From contig NC_011830.1 of NCBI RefSeq assembly GCF_000021925.1, forward strand, positions 2,318,501-2,382,500: a DNA stretch of 64,000 nucleotides, given 5' to 3'. The first letter of the stretch is position 1. Every line of letters begins with the position of its first letter. Below, in pieces: positions 35,039-43,340 of the stretch. Source of the stretch: Desulfitobacterium hafniense DCB-2. GTDB lineage: Bacteria > Bacillota > Desulfitobacteriia > Desulfitobacteriales > Desulfitobacteriaceae. The position numbers and the translations under genes are program-made. A model generated the notes under the pieces. It made no database searches. It saw only the letters and a list, made by a program, of their open reading frames with translations, and had not been told where the DNA came from.

Positions 35039-35067
35039 TTGATATTATTTACATTTATTGGTATAAT
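35039..35067 (+). promoter_or_regulatory. Promoter of the orphan CRISPR-like RNA
   Basis: TTGATA (35039-35044), exactly 17 bp, then a perfect TATAAT (35062-35067). Transcription should begin about 7 bp later, at 35074, which is the first base of the repeat. Confidence 0.75.
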
Positions 35068-35073
35068 GAAATT

Positions 35074-35140
35074 GTCAGACCTGATAAGTCTGTGGATTGA
35101 AATATATATGTTTTTTTGTGCAAAGAGGATGTCTTTCCAT
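35074..35140 (+). ncRNA. CreA/CreR-like RNA: lone CRISPR repeat plus guide, no second repeat
   Basis: The repeat (35074-35103, 30 nt) reads GT, stem CAGAC, loop CTGATAA, stem GTCTG, handle TGGATTGAAAT. The 11-nt handle is identical to that of array 1 and the hairpin occupies the same place, but the stem sequence is different, so pairing rather than sequence is kept. A guide follows from 35104. The 3' side holds a small hairpin (AAAGA, GGATG, TCTTT, 35122-35136); the true 3' end is not defined. The guide fits a site at 34987-35020 beside a TTC PAM. Such lone repeat-guide units with partial complementarity are known from type I systems as CreA (antitoxin of CreTA) and CreR (cas autorepressor). 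Which of the two applies here is open. Confidence 0.75.
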
Positions 35141-35265
35141 AAGATTTGGTAAAGATGTTCTTTTTCTTTATTGGGTTTGAAAAACGACAAAATACAACAC
35201 AAAATATGGTAAAAGAAGAGCTATAATTAAAGACAAGCTCGAATTTAATAGAGAGGAGGATGTTC

Positions 35266-35940
35266 ATGGTTCGATTATCTTATCCTATTGCCATGGAGAT
35301 AGCCGGCAATACCGCTATGTGGACAAGACCGGATAGCGGTGACTGTCCGGTTAGCTATCCAGCTCCAACCTATTCTGCAGTCAAAGCTATTTTTGAATCT
35401 GTGGCATGGGGGCCCGGCGTGGAAATAATTCCTACAAAAGTAGAGTTGTGTGCGCCTATACAATACCACTCTTATTGCACCAACTATGGAGGACCGTTAC
35501 GAAGCACTAAATCGATTAAAGAGGGAAATAATTATCAATTGTATGCCACCGTGTTAATTGATGTCTGCTATAGACTCTACGCAGAAGTTGTTCCTTATAA
35601 AGACAAAAGCCGATTACCGGAAAGTGCTGTGCAATGGGATAAAAAAACGACCTCCCCCGGTCATGCTTATCAAAGTATTTTTAATAGGAGACTTAAACGA
35701 GGTCAATGCTATTCCATTCCTACATTGGGATGGAAAGAATTTACCCCTTCTTATTTCGGCGAATTTCGGGACACAACACAGGTGCTCTCCGATGCACTTC
35801 CCATCGTCATACCATCGATGCTGAGGCGGGTTTTTGCCAAAGGATATGGGTCTCCGGTTTCCTATGTCTATGACAATGATCTCGTCATCCGGAATGGCGT
35901 GCTGGAGTATCCGCAAAGGAGTGAAAACTATGCTCAATGA
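35266..35940 (+). CDS. cas5: Cas5 (Cas5d), type I-C pre-crRNA endonuclease and Cascade subunit
   Basis: 224 residues. The ATG at 35266 is preferred to that at 35260 because GAGAGGAGG ends directly before the latter. The protein starts with the ferredoxin-like strand RLSYPIAMEIAGNTAMW, then the family segment PAPTYSAVKAIFESVAWGPG. The C-terminal part has HAYQSIFNRRLKRGQCYSIP and TLGWKEFTPSYFGEF, the Cas5d hallmark. In type I-C, which has no Cas6, Cas5 cuts the repeat hairpin base and stays on the 11-nt handle. It starts the cas operon and overlaps cas8c by 11 bp. TATAAT at 35222-35227 could be a -10 box. Confidence 0.95.
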   Translation: MVRLSYPIAMEIAGNTAMWTRPDSGDCPVSYPAPTYSAVKAIFESVAWGPGVEIIPTKVELCAPIQYHSYCTNYGGPLRSTKSIKEGNNYQLYATVLIDVCYRLYAEVVPYKDKSRLPESAVQWDKKTTSPGHAYQSIFNRRLKRGQCYSIPTLGWKEFTPSYFGEFRDTTQVLSDALPIVIPSMLRRVFAKGYGSPVSYVYDNDLVIRNGVLEYPQRSENYAQ

Positions 35941-38059
35941 ATTGTATAGTTTGTCCACTGCCATGAAAAGTAAAGGGATCAGCGCCAAGGAATGGCATAG
36001 GGAATACAAATCTTTACCTAAAGTAACAGCCAAATCACCCTGTATTAGAATATGGCTTGCTCAGGACGGCTCGATCTGTGGACTCGAGAGCATAAGTGCT
36101 GAACTTGCCCAGTCATTGAGAAAATACGGGAACAACCAGGGAACTTTTCCCGCTTTCAATATCGCTCCCCTTTACCGTATCACTGAGGAAGAGCAGCTTA
36201 CCGAGTTGGAACAAATTGAAAAAGGCACTATTCCGCTTGATCTTGACAAAATTAAATCATGGTGTGTCCATGACAACTGGAAAGGAAGCATTGTCAAAAA
36301 AGTCGATAGAAGCTTGCATACGATTCCTCAGACCCTTTCGGGTCTAATTGGGAATCAAGAACAACCCGAAGGAAGGCTCATTTCCAAGCTGATCCAGTTA
36401 GCCTCCGGTTTTAGAAATGAGCCGGATAAAAGCTTTAAGTCCGCCCTGGAAAAGTGCGTTTTCGCCAAGCTTCAAAAACAAGAGGACATTGGCACTCTGC
36501 TTACGGTGCTATTCCATAAAGGCAACCCTAAAAAGGAACATAATGATGATACAGGCTCAATTTCAGTTGTATTGGATTTATTTGATTGGCAACAGTATGG
36601 GTACCCAGTAACAAGCCAACACTTCACCGAATGGCTCAACGATATGTTGTTGAAATCCAGCTCGCGGAGTGCGTCCCAACCATCTAAGGATGTTGAACGT
36701 GATGCCTTTGGTATTCCTTTTATCAATCCCGATGAACCGATGCCAAGCGTGAAGCTCAGTGGTTTTGAGGTAACCCTGCGTTCGATGTTCAACGGACAGC
36801 CTTGTCAGTACCGTTATGAACAGATCGATGATGGCTCTTATCCCATTGCCATGGAAAACCGCTCTCTTATCAAAAAATCACTGGAATGGGCTGCCGACCT
36901 GGAGCGGGAGGGTATCACATGGCGGAAAATTGATAAGAGCGAAATCGTATTTGCCTATCCTTCCAAGCTGCTGGAAATTTCACCAAAATTTGTTTCAATC
37001 TTCGGTTCCGGTCAGGCAGAAAATTCGGCCCGGGCAGAAGCGCGTTTTGAGAATATCGCCAAAGATTTTATTAGGACGCTTAGAGGCCTTCTCCCAGAAG
37101 AAACTCCCAAGTTTATTCAAATTTTCACGATCCGCAAACTGGATAAGGCCCGCTCAAAAGTGATATTTACCCGAAATTGTTCGCCGGATCAGCTTATTCA
37201 AGCGGCGGAGGACTGGCAGGCTGGTTGTGGGAATATACCGGAAACAGAGCTGGGCAAAAGAGAAACTCCTTTCCCGCTGCAAGTGGCTCGAATCGTCAAC
37301 AATGTGTGGAAGCAAAACGGGGAATTGGCCCAGGGCCAGACTGCCGTTGAACGAATGAAATATTATCAGGGCATGGAATTGCTTCTTGATCCTATGCAGG
37401 AAAATATGATTGGTAATTATCTTCATGTCACACTCACCCATTCATCCGGGCTAGTAAGCTATATTGGCAACTGGGTGCATGGCGGTTCAAGCTGTAAGAG
37501 CAAGACAGAAGAGAAAGCTTTAGAGAAATTGAAAAATGAAGCAGCTCTTCTGTTGGATGTCTTAGGGCTGCTGCTGTACAAACGGGGTGAGAGAAAGGAG
37601 AAATACATGGAAAATATGGCGTATTTGGTCGGACAGCTCTTGAAAATATCCGACGAGCTGCATACTTTGTACTGCAAAGTTGTGCGGGGTGGGGATGTTC
37701 CTCCGCAACTGGCGGGCAGCGCTTTGTTTGCAGCGGCCGGCGAAAGGCCTTACCAAACGATAGCTCAGTTGTCCCTTCGCATGAATCCTTATATAACCTG
37801 GGCCAAACACTACCGCTTTAAAAATATTTCAACTAAAGATGAAGAAAGTTGGAGAGCACGCTGGTATCTCAATTTGTATGAAGATGCGGCAAATAAATTG
37901 CTTCCTGCAATGACAGATTCAACACGTTTTAATGATTTTGAAAAGGCACAGCTTTTTATTGGCTATCTGGCATCCTTTCCTAGAAGAGGGTCTTCAGTAA
38001 CTGTGGCCGATGAGAGCGATAATGATAATAATGTAGGAGGGGCTAATTATGAACAGTGA
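35930..38059 (+). CDS. cas8c: Cas8c (Csd1), large subunit of type I-C Cascade
   Basis: 709 residues from the ATG at 35930, which follows AAAGGAG and overlaps the end of cas5. Family features include the start MLNELYSLSTAMKSKGISAK, FPAFNIAPLY, the block ISPKFVSIFGSGQAENS and, at the C-terminal end, AYLVGQLLKISDELH then NPYITWAKHYR. Csd1 recognises the PAM and opens the target; an internal start often also yields the Cas11 small subunit in this type. A plausible internal start, MENMAYLVGQLL near 37608 preceded by GAAAGGAG, could make such a product. The gene overlaps cas7 by 11 bp. Confidence 0.95.
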   Translation: MLNELYSLSTAMKSKGISAKEWHREYKSLPKVTAKSPCIRIWLAQDGSICGLESISAELAQSLRKYGNNQGTFPAFNIAPLYRITEEEQLTELEQIEKGTIPLDLDKIKSWCVHDNWKGSIVKKVDRSLHTIPQTLSGLIGNQEQPEGRLISKLIQLASGFRNEPDKSFKSALEKCVFAKLQKQEDIGTLLTVLFHKGNPKKEHNDDTGSISVVLDLFDWQQYGYPVTSQHFTEWLNDMLLKSSSRSASQPSKDVERDAFGIPFINPDEPMPSVKLSGFEVTLRSMFNGQPCQYRYEQIDDGSYPIAMENRSLIKKSLEWAADLEREGITWRKIDKSEIVFAYPSKLLEISPKFVSIFGSGQAENSARAEARFENIAKDFIRTLRGLLPEETPKFIQIFTIRKLDKARSKVIFTRNCSPDQLIQAAEDWQAGCGNIPETELGKRETPFPLQVARIVNNVWKQNGELAQGQTAVERMKYYQGMELLLDPMQENMIGNYLHVTLTHSSGLVSYIGNWVHGGSSCKSKTEEKALEKLKNEAALLLDVLGLLLYKRGERKEKYMENMAYLVGQLLKISDELHTLYCKVVRGGDVPPQLAGSALFAAAGERPYQTIAQLSLRMNPYITWAKHYRFKNISTKDEESWRARWYLNLYEDAANKLLPAMTDSTRFNDFEKAQLFIGYLASFPRRGSSVTVADESDNDNNVGGANYEQ

Positions 38060-38933
38060 AATCAAGCGCGCAACCGGTTTAATGGTCATTGAAGTTGTAA
38101 ATTCAAATGCAAACGGCGACCCGGACAGGGAGAGCGATCCCCGCCAGCGTCCTAATGGTATAGGTGAAATTTCACCAGTTTCCTTCAAGCGCAAGCTGCG
38201 TGATTTGGTGGGGGATCACGATAGTGTGTTTTATCAAAATCTCCCGGAGGTTTACGTTAAAAACTCGGATCATTACTGCATATTGGAATCGCGGGGGCGT
38301 GACAGGAAATCCATTCAAAGCGAGATGTCAAAAGATATTAAAAACTTCGAACAGAAGAGTTTCTTGGAGAGCACTTTTGTTAAAAAATATTGGGATGCAA
38401 GAATCTTTGGCAACACTTTTTTGGAAGAGGGAGCGAATAAAGGGTTTATCAAAACAGGTGTTGTTCAGTTTGGTGTAGGTACGTCGATTTCTCCGGTCAA
38501 TATCATTCGTCATACCAATACGAATAAGGCCGGTGTGCAAGAGGGTAAAAATGCCGGAATGGCTCCCTTAGCCTTTCGCATCGTGGAGCACGGTGTTTAT
38601 TGTATGCCGTTTTTTGTGAATCCCAATTATGCAGCCAAGACAGGCTGCACTCAAGAAGATATTGATCTACTTAAGCTATTAATTCCCAAAGCGTATGACC
38701 TGAATCGTTCCGCCATTCGCCCCGATGTGCGCATTCGGCATGCCTGGTATATTGAGCATCTGAATGCTCTGGGCAGTTGCCCGGATTATCTCCTCCTGGA
38801 AGCGCTTACACCAAAACGGATTGGCGATGTGACCATAGCATCGAAAAGCTGGGCCGATTATGAAGATAAGACAGATCTACCGGAAGAATTGAAGGCCAAA
38901 GTGAGCTCAGCAACCGACCTGATGCTGGTATGA
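38049..38933 (+). CDS. cas7: Cas7 (Csd2), Cascade backbone
   Basis: 294 residues with AGGAGGGG before the ATG. The N-terminus TGLMVIEVVNSNANGDPD and RESDPRQRPNGIGEISP are diagnostic of Csd2. Other segments: FVKKYWDARIFGNTF, GVVQFGVGTSISPVNI and a late AIRPDVRIRHAWYIEH. Several copies coat the crRNA guide and pair it with the target strand. The stop overlaps the start of cas3 by ATGA. Confidence 0.96.
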   Translation: MNSEIKRATGLMVIEVVNSNANGDPDRESDPRQRPNGIGEISPVSFKRKLRDLVGDHDSVFYQNLPEVYVKNSDHYCILESRGRDRKSIQSEMSKDIKNFEQKSFLESTFVKKYWDARIFGNTFLEEGANKGFIKTGVVQFGVGTSISPVNIIRHTNTNKAGVQEGKNAGMAPLAFRIVEHGVYCMPFFVNPNYAAKTGCTQEDIDLLKLLIPKAYDLNRSAIRPDVRIRHAWYIEHLNALGSCPDYLLLEALTPKRIGDVTIASKSWADYEDKTDLPEELKAKVSSATDLMLV

Positions 38934-41119
38934 TTTACTACGCGCACAGTCGCAAAGACGACATCCCTGAGCAGACGTACGCGGAGCATGTTTGTGGTGT
39001 AAGGTCGTGGGGCCGCGATTATGTTCAGGAGATAAGCTGCTATGCAAAATGTGATAATACACTGCTGTCACAGATTATAGAAAAAGCGTCCACCATTCAT
39101 GATCTGGGCAAACTGAATAAGAAAAATCAGGATGTACTTGCCGGGAGAGAGCAGGATGAAAAGCTTCCGGTACATCATTGGGACGCGGGAGCAGCCTATT
39201 TTCTGAGAAACAGCCATTTGTCTGTTTTTTCCGCCGCTGTAATCCAGGCTCACCACAAGGGTTTTCCTGATTTTACTGTCGAAGTGGAGAGGGACGATGC
39301 GGCTTTTCGAGATAGAGCCATTGCGTCTGAGGTGGATAAAGAGCTGCCGGAGCTTGAAGCCATCCATAACAACCTCGTTGACAGCCGGTTTGAGTATGAT
39401 AGGGAGGAAATCAAGGGAGATAAATCAGTTTTCCTGCGGATGCTCTTATCATGCCTCGTCGATGCGGACCACACCGATACGGCCATCCATTACCGGAAGT
39501 ATCCGGCGGAAATGAGCCCGGTCAGATTGCGCGCCGCGGAACGGCTTGCCCAATTAGACCGGCATATTGCCGGGCTGAAGCAAACAGGAGCTGATGATGC
39601 TCGGAATGCTTTACGCAATGAGATGTATTTAGCGTGTCGAAATGCTGACATCGATGCCGGTATAACTTCCTGTGACAGCCCGGTTGGCTCCGGAAAGACG
39701 ACGGCGATCATGGCTCATTTGCTTGCACAGGCAGAGAAGCGAGGGTTGCGGCGTATCTTTGTTGTACTGCCTTTTACAAATATCATTAAACAATCCGTCG
39801 ATATCTATCGGAAGACACTTGTTTTGCCGGGGGAAAACGCTGAGGAGGTCGTAGCGGAACTGCATCACCGGGCAGACTTTGAGAGCAAGGACGCCAGACA
39901 CCTGACCGCGCTATGGCGAGCGCCCATTATTGTGACAACGGCTGTTGCTTTTTTTGAAACGCTGGCCTCGAATTCCACCGCGGCCCTGCGCCGCTTGCAT
40001 GAATTACCCGGCAGTGCTGTTTTTGTGGATGAATCCCATGCTGCGTTGCCGGCCAAACTGCTGCCTATTGCCTGGAAGTGGATCAATGTTTATGCCGCGG
40101 AATGGAACTGCTACTGGGTTCTGGCGTCCGGTTCGCTGAATCGATTCTGGACAATACCGGAAATTATCGGCAACGAAAGTTTCCACCCTGTACCAGAAAT
40201 CATTGACGATGAACTGCGCAAACGCCTTGCGGTCTATGAAAACAATCGGATTTCTTATCATTGTGATTTATTCCCCAAAGGCACGGCGGAGCTTGCTCAA
40301 TGGATCAGCGGTTTTCCGGGGCCGAGACTGGTTATCTTGAACACAGTTCAAAGTGCTGCTGTATTAGCGGACTATTTTTCAGAGCACTTTGGCCGAGAAT
40401 GTGTGGAGCATCTGTCTACGGCTTTGACTCCAAATGATCGGAGCAATACTCTCGAACGGATAAAAAAGCGCTTGATGGATAAAAAGGATACGAATTGGAC
40501 CCTGATCGCAACATCATGTATTGAAGCCGGTGTAAATCTGTCTTTCAGAACTGGATTTCGTGAACTTGGCGCCTTGGTATCGCTGCTGCAAGCTTCAGGG
40601 CGTGTCAATCGGGAAGGGGTTCTTGATAATGCGGAGATGTGGACATTTTGTATTTTAGAAGATGGAATGCTGAGGCTTAATCCTGGTTTAAAAGAGGCCG
40701 CCGCTGTTCTTAAAAGGTTTTTTGAAGGGAACAGTGCCATTGTGCCGGAATTGAGCACCCAATCCCTCACTGATGAAATCGCTTTATATGGGCTGTCTGG
40801 AAAACATAGAAACTTGGTCACCAATGAGAAATTGCAAAATTTTCGTAAGGTAGAAGAGGATTTCAAGGTAATTGACAGCGATACTCGTCTTGTAGTTGTT
40901 GACCCGAGTATGGCAAAACGCTTGCAATATGGAAAAGTCGATTGGAAAGAACTGCAAAAGGTCTCGGTTCAAATTGCCAAATATAAATTGGATGAACTGA
41001 GAACGCCTATGATCATGGATAAAATATACAGGTGGAACCTGGAATACGATGGCTTTCTCGGTTATATGGCTGGTATCGTGAAATTAAAAAAGTATAGCGG
41101 AGGGGCAATCATCATTTGA
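38930..41119 (+). CDS. cas3: Cas3 HD nuclease-helicase, in an unusual operon position
   Basis: 729 residues. The N-terminal HD nuclease shows EHVCGVRSW, STIHDLGKLNKKNQ and VIQAHHKGFPDF. The superfamily 2 helicase has Walker A in TSCDSPVGSGKTTAIMAHLL, motif II as VFVDESHAALPAKL (DESH) and motif VI region ATSCIEAGVNLSFRTG, followed by LLQASGRVNREG. Cas3 is recruited by target-bound Cascade and shreds DNA. In usual type I-C operons cas3 is the first gene; here it lies between cas7 and cas4, coupled to cas7 by an ATGA overlap. No other cas3 is present in the window. Confidence 0.96.
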   Translation: MIYYAHSRKDDIPEQTYAEHVCGVRSWGRDYVQEISCYAKCDNTLLSQIIEKASTIHDLGKLNKKNQDVLAGREQDEKLPVHHWDAGAAYFLRNSHLSVFSAAVIQAHHKGFPDFTVEVERDDAAFRDRAIASEVDKELPELEAIHNNLVDSRFEYDREEIKGDKSVFLRMLLSCLVDADHTDTAIHYRKYPAEMSPVRLRAAERLAQLDRHIAGLKQTGADDARNALRNEMYLACRNADIDAGITSCDSPVGSGKTTAIMAHLLAQAEKRGLRRIFVVLPFTNIIKQSVDIYRKTLVLPGENAEEVVAELHHRADFESKDARHLTALWRAPIIVTTAVAFFETLASNSTAALRRLHELPGSAVFVDESHAALPAKLLPIAWKWINVYAAEWNCYWVLASGSLNRFWTIPEIIGNESFHPVPEIIDDELRKRLAVYENNRISYHCDLFPKGTAELAQWISGFPGPRLVILNTVQSAAVLADYFSEHFGRECVEHLSTALTPNDRSNTLERIKKRLMDKKDTNWTLIATSCIEAGVNLSFRTGFRELGALVSLLQASGRVNREGVLDNAEMWTFCILEDGMLRLNPGLKEAAAVLKRFFEGNSAIVPELSTQSLTDEIALYGLSGKHRNLVTNEKLQNFRKVEEDFKVIDSDTRLVVVDPSMAKRLQYGKVDWKELQKVSVQIAKYKLDELRTPMIMDKIYRWNLEYDGFLGYMAGIVKLKKYSGGAIII

Positions 41120-41172
41120 TTTACTGGAGATTGTGAATGGCGAAAAGACGCAACATTATCTGGAGGGTTTAA

Positions 41173-41844
41173 ATGGAATATCAAGAAGACGATTTCCTGC
41201 TCTTATCGGGCATCCAGCACTATGTGTTTTGCAAACGCCAATGGGCCTTGATCCACATTGAACAGCAATGGCAGGAAAACTTCCGTACCATCGAAGGGGC
41301 AATCCTGCACGAGAAAACCCATGACTCGACGATCAAGGAAAAGCGGGGAGCGCTGATTATTTCCCGGGGTATGGGGATTTTTTCCCGTACCCTGGGGATC
41401 ACCGGAGCCTGTGATGTGGTGGAGTTTCATAAGTCCCGGGACGGAGTCACCCTTTATGGCCGGGAGGGGACTTACCAGCCGGTTCCTGTGGAATACAAGC
41501 GGGGCAAACCCAAGCAGGATAATGCGGATGTGCTGCAGTTATGTGCTCAGGCCATGTGCTTGGAAGAGATGCTCCTCTGCACCATACCGGAAGGATTTTT
41601 GTATTATGGTGAACCCAGACGCAGAACGAAAGTTATCCTGGATGAGGAGATTCGGGAGGAAGTCAAAAGGATTTGTCAAGAGATGCATGAGCTTTATGCC
41701 AAGAGATATACCCCTAAAGTTAAAACGACGAAAGCATGCCGAGCCTGCTCCCTCAGTGAAATCTGTCTGCCCAAGCTGTGTAAGAACCCATCGGCCCTGG
41801 ACTATATGAAGAAAATGATTGCAGAGATCGAGGTTGAGCCATGA
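41173..41844 (+). CDS. cas4: Cas4 nuclease, PAM selection in adaptation
   Basis: 223 residues with GGAGGG before the ATG. A RecB-like nuclease core (GACDVVEFH and VPVEYKRGKPKQDNADVLQL) is bracketed by an iron-sulfur cluster: the N-terminal Cys in HYVFCKRQWALIH and three near the end in KACRACSLSEICLPKLC. Cas4 trims prespacers and ensures correct PAM and orientation, working with Cas1-Cas2. The stop overlaps cas1 by ATGA. Confidence 0.96.
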   Translation: MEYQEDDFLLLSGIQHYVFCKRQWALIHIEQQWQENFRTIEGAILHEKTHDSTIKEKRGALIISRGMGIFSRTLGITGACDVVEFHKSRDGVTLYGREGTYQPVPVEYKRGKPKQDNADVLQLCAQAMCLEEMLLCTIPEGFLYYGEPRRRTKVILDEEIREEVKRICQEMHELYAKRYTPKVKTTKACRACSLSEICLPKLCKNPSALDYMKKMIAEIEVEP

Positions 41845-42872
41845 GAAAATTATTGAATACCCTCTACGTGACTTCGCCCAATACTTATCTATCGCTTGAC
41901 GGAGAAAATATTGTGATTTTGAAGGATGATGTGGAGGCCTTGAGAGTCCCTTTGCATAATCTGGAGAGCATCATTGCCTTTGGCTATACCGGGGCCAGCC
42001 CGGCTTTGATGGGCGCTTGTGCCAAGCGCAATATCTCCTTGAGCTTTATGAAATCCAACGGAAAATTTCTGGGCAGAGTAGTGGGGGAAGTCAGAGGGAA
42101 TGTCACTTTAAGAAAAGCGCAATACAGACTTTCGGATGATGAAGCGACAAGCCATAGAATTGCCAAGAGTTTTATTTTGGGGAAAGTATATAATTCCCGC
42201 TGGGTGGTGGAACGGGCCACCCGGGATCACGGGGCAAGACTGGATGTAGAGAAATTAAAGGGAGTCTGCCAAACCTTGGCTAATGCTCTGAGACTGGTCG
42301 AGAACAGTAAGGATTTGGACCAGCTGCGGGGTGTTGAGGGGGAGGCTGCAGCCCAATATTTCCGGGTGCTGGATGATCTGATTCTCCAGCAGAAGGAGGA
42401 TTTTTACTTCAAATGTCGTAATAAACGGCCTCCTCTGGACAATGTTAATGCTATGCTCTCTTTTATCTACACCTTGTTGGCCCATGATGCCGCTGCTGCT
42501 CTGGAAACAGTGGGACTGGACCCCTATGTAGGATTTTTGCACCGGGATAGACCGGGAAGGATCTCGCTGGCCCTGGATCTGATGGAAGAGCTGCGGGCAG
42601 TTTTTGCAGATCGTTTTGTCCTTTCTTTAATCAATAGAAGGGAAGTCAATCCCAGCGGGTTCACCCGAATGGAAAATGGAGCAGTTGTAATGGATGATGA
42701 TACCAGAAGAGATATCCTTAAGGCATGGCAAAGCAGGAAACAGGAAGAGATCAAGCATCCCTTTCTGCAGGAGAAAATGGAGTGGGGGCTTGTGCCCTAT
42801 GCTCAGGCTATGTTGCTGGCCCGGTTTATCCGTGGGGATTTGGACGGATATCCGGCTTTTATGTGGAAGTAG
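41841..42872 (+). CDS. cas1: Cas1 integrase
   Basis: 343 residues. The N-terminal beta domain begins RKLLNTLYVTSPNTYLSLDG. The C-terminal helical domain contains the metal-binding Glu in LDQLRGVEGEAAAQYF, the conserved His in VGLDPYVGFLHRDRPGRISL and the Asp/Glu in ALDLMEELRAVFADRFVL. It integrates spacers into both arrays with Cas2. cas2 starts on the base after its stop. Confidence 0.97.
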   Translation: MRKLLNTLYVTSPNTYLSLDGENIVILKDDVEALRVPLHNLESIIAFGYTGASPALMGACAKRNISLSFMKSNGKFLGRVVGEVRGNVTLRKAQYRLSDDEATSHRIAKSFILGKVYNSRWVVERATRDHGARLDVEKLKGVCQTLANALRLVENSKDLDQLRGVEGEAAAQYFRVLDDLILQQKEDFYFKCRNKRPPLDNVNAMLSFIYTLLAHDAAAALETVGLDPYVGFLHRDRPGRISLALDLMEELRAVFADRFVLSLINRREVNPSGFTRMENGAVVMDDDTRRDILKAWQSRKQEEIKHPFLQEKMEWGLVPYAQAMLLARFIRGDLDGYPAFMWK

Positions 42873-43172
42873 GTGAGAGAGATTTTAGTGCTGATCACGT
42901 ATGATGTTAACACTCAAACCGCGGCAGGAAGAAAGCGGCTGCGTCAGGTTGCCAAGCAATGTGTGAACTATGGACAACGTGTCCAGAATTCAGTCTTTGA
43001 ATGTGTGCTGGATGCGGCAAAATTCCGCGAGGTTCAGCATAAGCTGGAGCAGATTATTGATACGGAGACGGATAGTCTGAGGTTCTATATGCTGGGGAAT
43101 AATTACAAGAACAAGGTTGAGCATATTGGGGCAAAACCTTCGTTTAATGTTGAGGATACGTTGATTATTTAG
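42873..43172 (+). CDS. cas2: Cas2, adaptation complex subunit
   Basis: 99 residues from a GTG directly after the cas1 stop. MREILVLITYDVNTQTAAGR holds the conserved Asp, and QRVQNSVFECVLD and DSLRFYMLGN are family motifs. Cas2 bridges two Cas1 dimers. The gene ends exactly where the leader of array 2 begins: the leader's inverted-repeat arm starts at the stop codon's last base. Confidence 0.97.
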   Translation: MREILVLITYDVNTQTAAGRKRLRQVAKQCVNYGQRVQNSVFECVLDAAKFREVQHKLEQIIDTETDSLRFYMLGNNYKNKVEHIGAKPSFNVEDTLII

Positions 43173-43340
43173 TGCGAACCTATAGTGCACAGCAAATCCT
43201 CGGGAGGTTCGCACCGTGAAACGAGAGAAAATTTGTTGAAATGTGTGAGTAAATAATGGGAGTATGCTGTAGTGAGGGGAAGAAGTTTAAGGAAATGAAC
43301 AAAAGTTGACTTTGGTAGATAGTTTTGATTACTTTTTGCA
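43173..43340 (+). promoter_or_regulatory. Leader of CRISPR array 2
   Basis: GTGCGAACC (43172-43180) and GGTTCGCAC (43206-43214) form the same inverted repeat as in leader 1, again with 25 bp between arms and 126 bp to the first repeat. Intervening sequence is only partly similar, apart from the final TTACTTTTTGC. The conserved geometry suggests a binding site used in spacer integration or transcription. Confidence 0.8.

Noticed and set aside
35005..35202. Minus-strand frames of 65 and 70 codons over the orphan repeat
   Set aside because: No ribosome site, low-complexity product, and they run antisense to the promoter-repeat unit.
35155..35226. 23-codon ORF (starts MFFFFIGFEK) between the orphan repeat and cas5
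   Set aside because: No convincing ribosome site and it overlaps a likely -10 box of cas5; weaker candidate for a toxin than the ORF at 34973.
35199..35266. Second guide match in the cas5 promoter
   Set aside because: TTC sites there were compared with the guide; the nearest similarity (a run around ATATTTTGTG) is not in register with any TTC.
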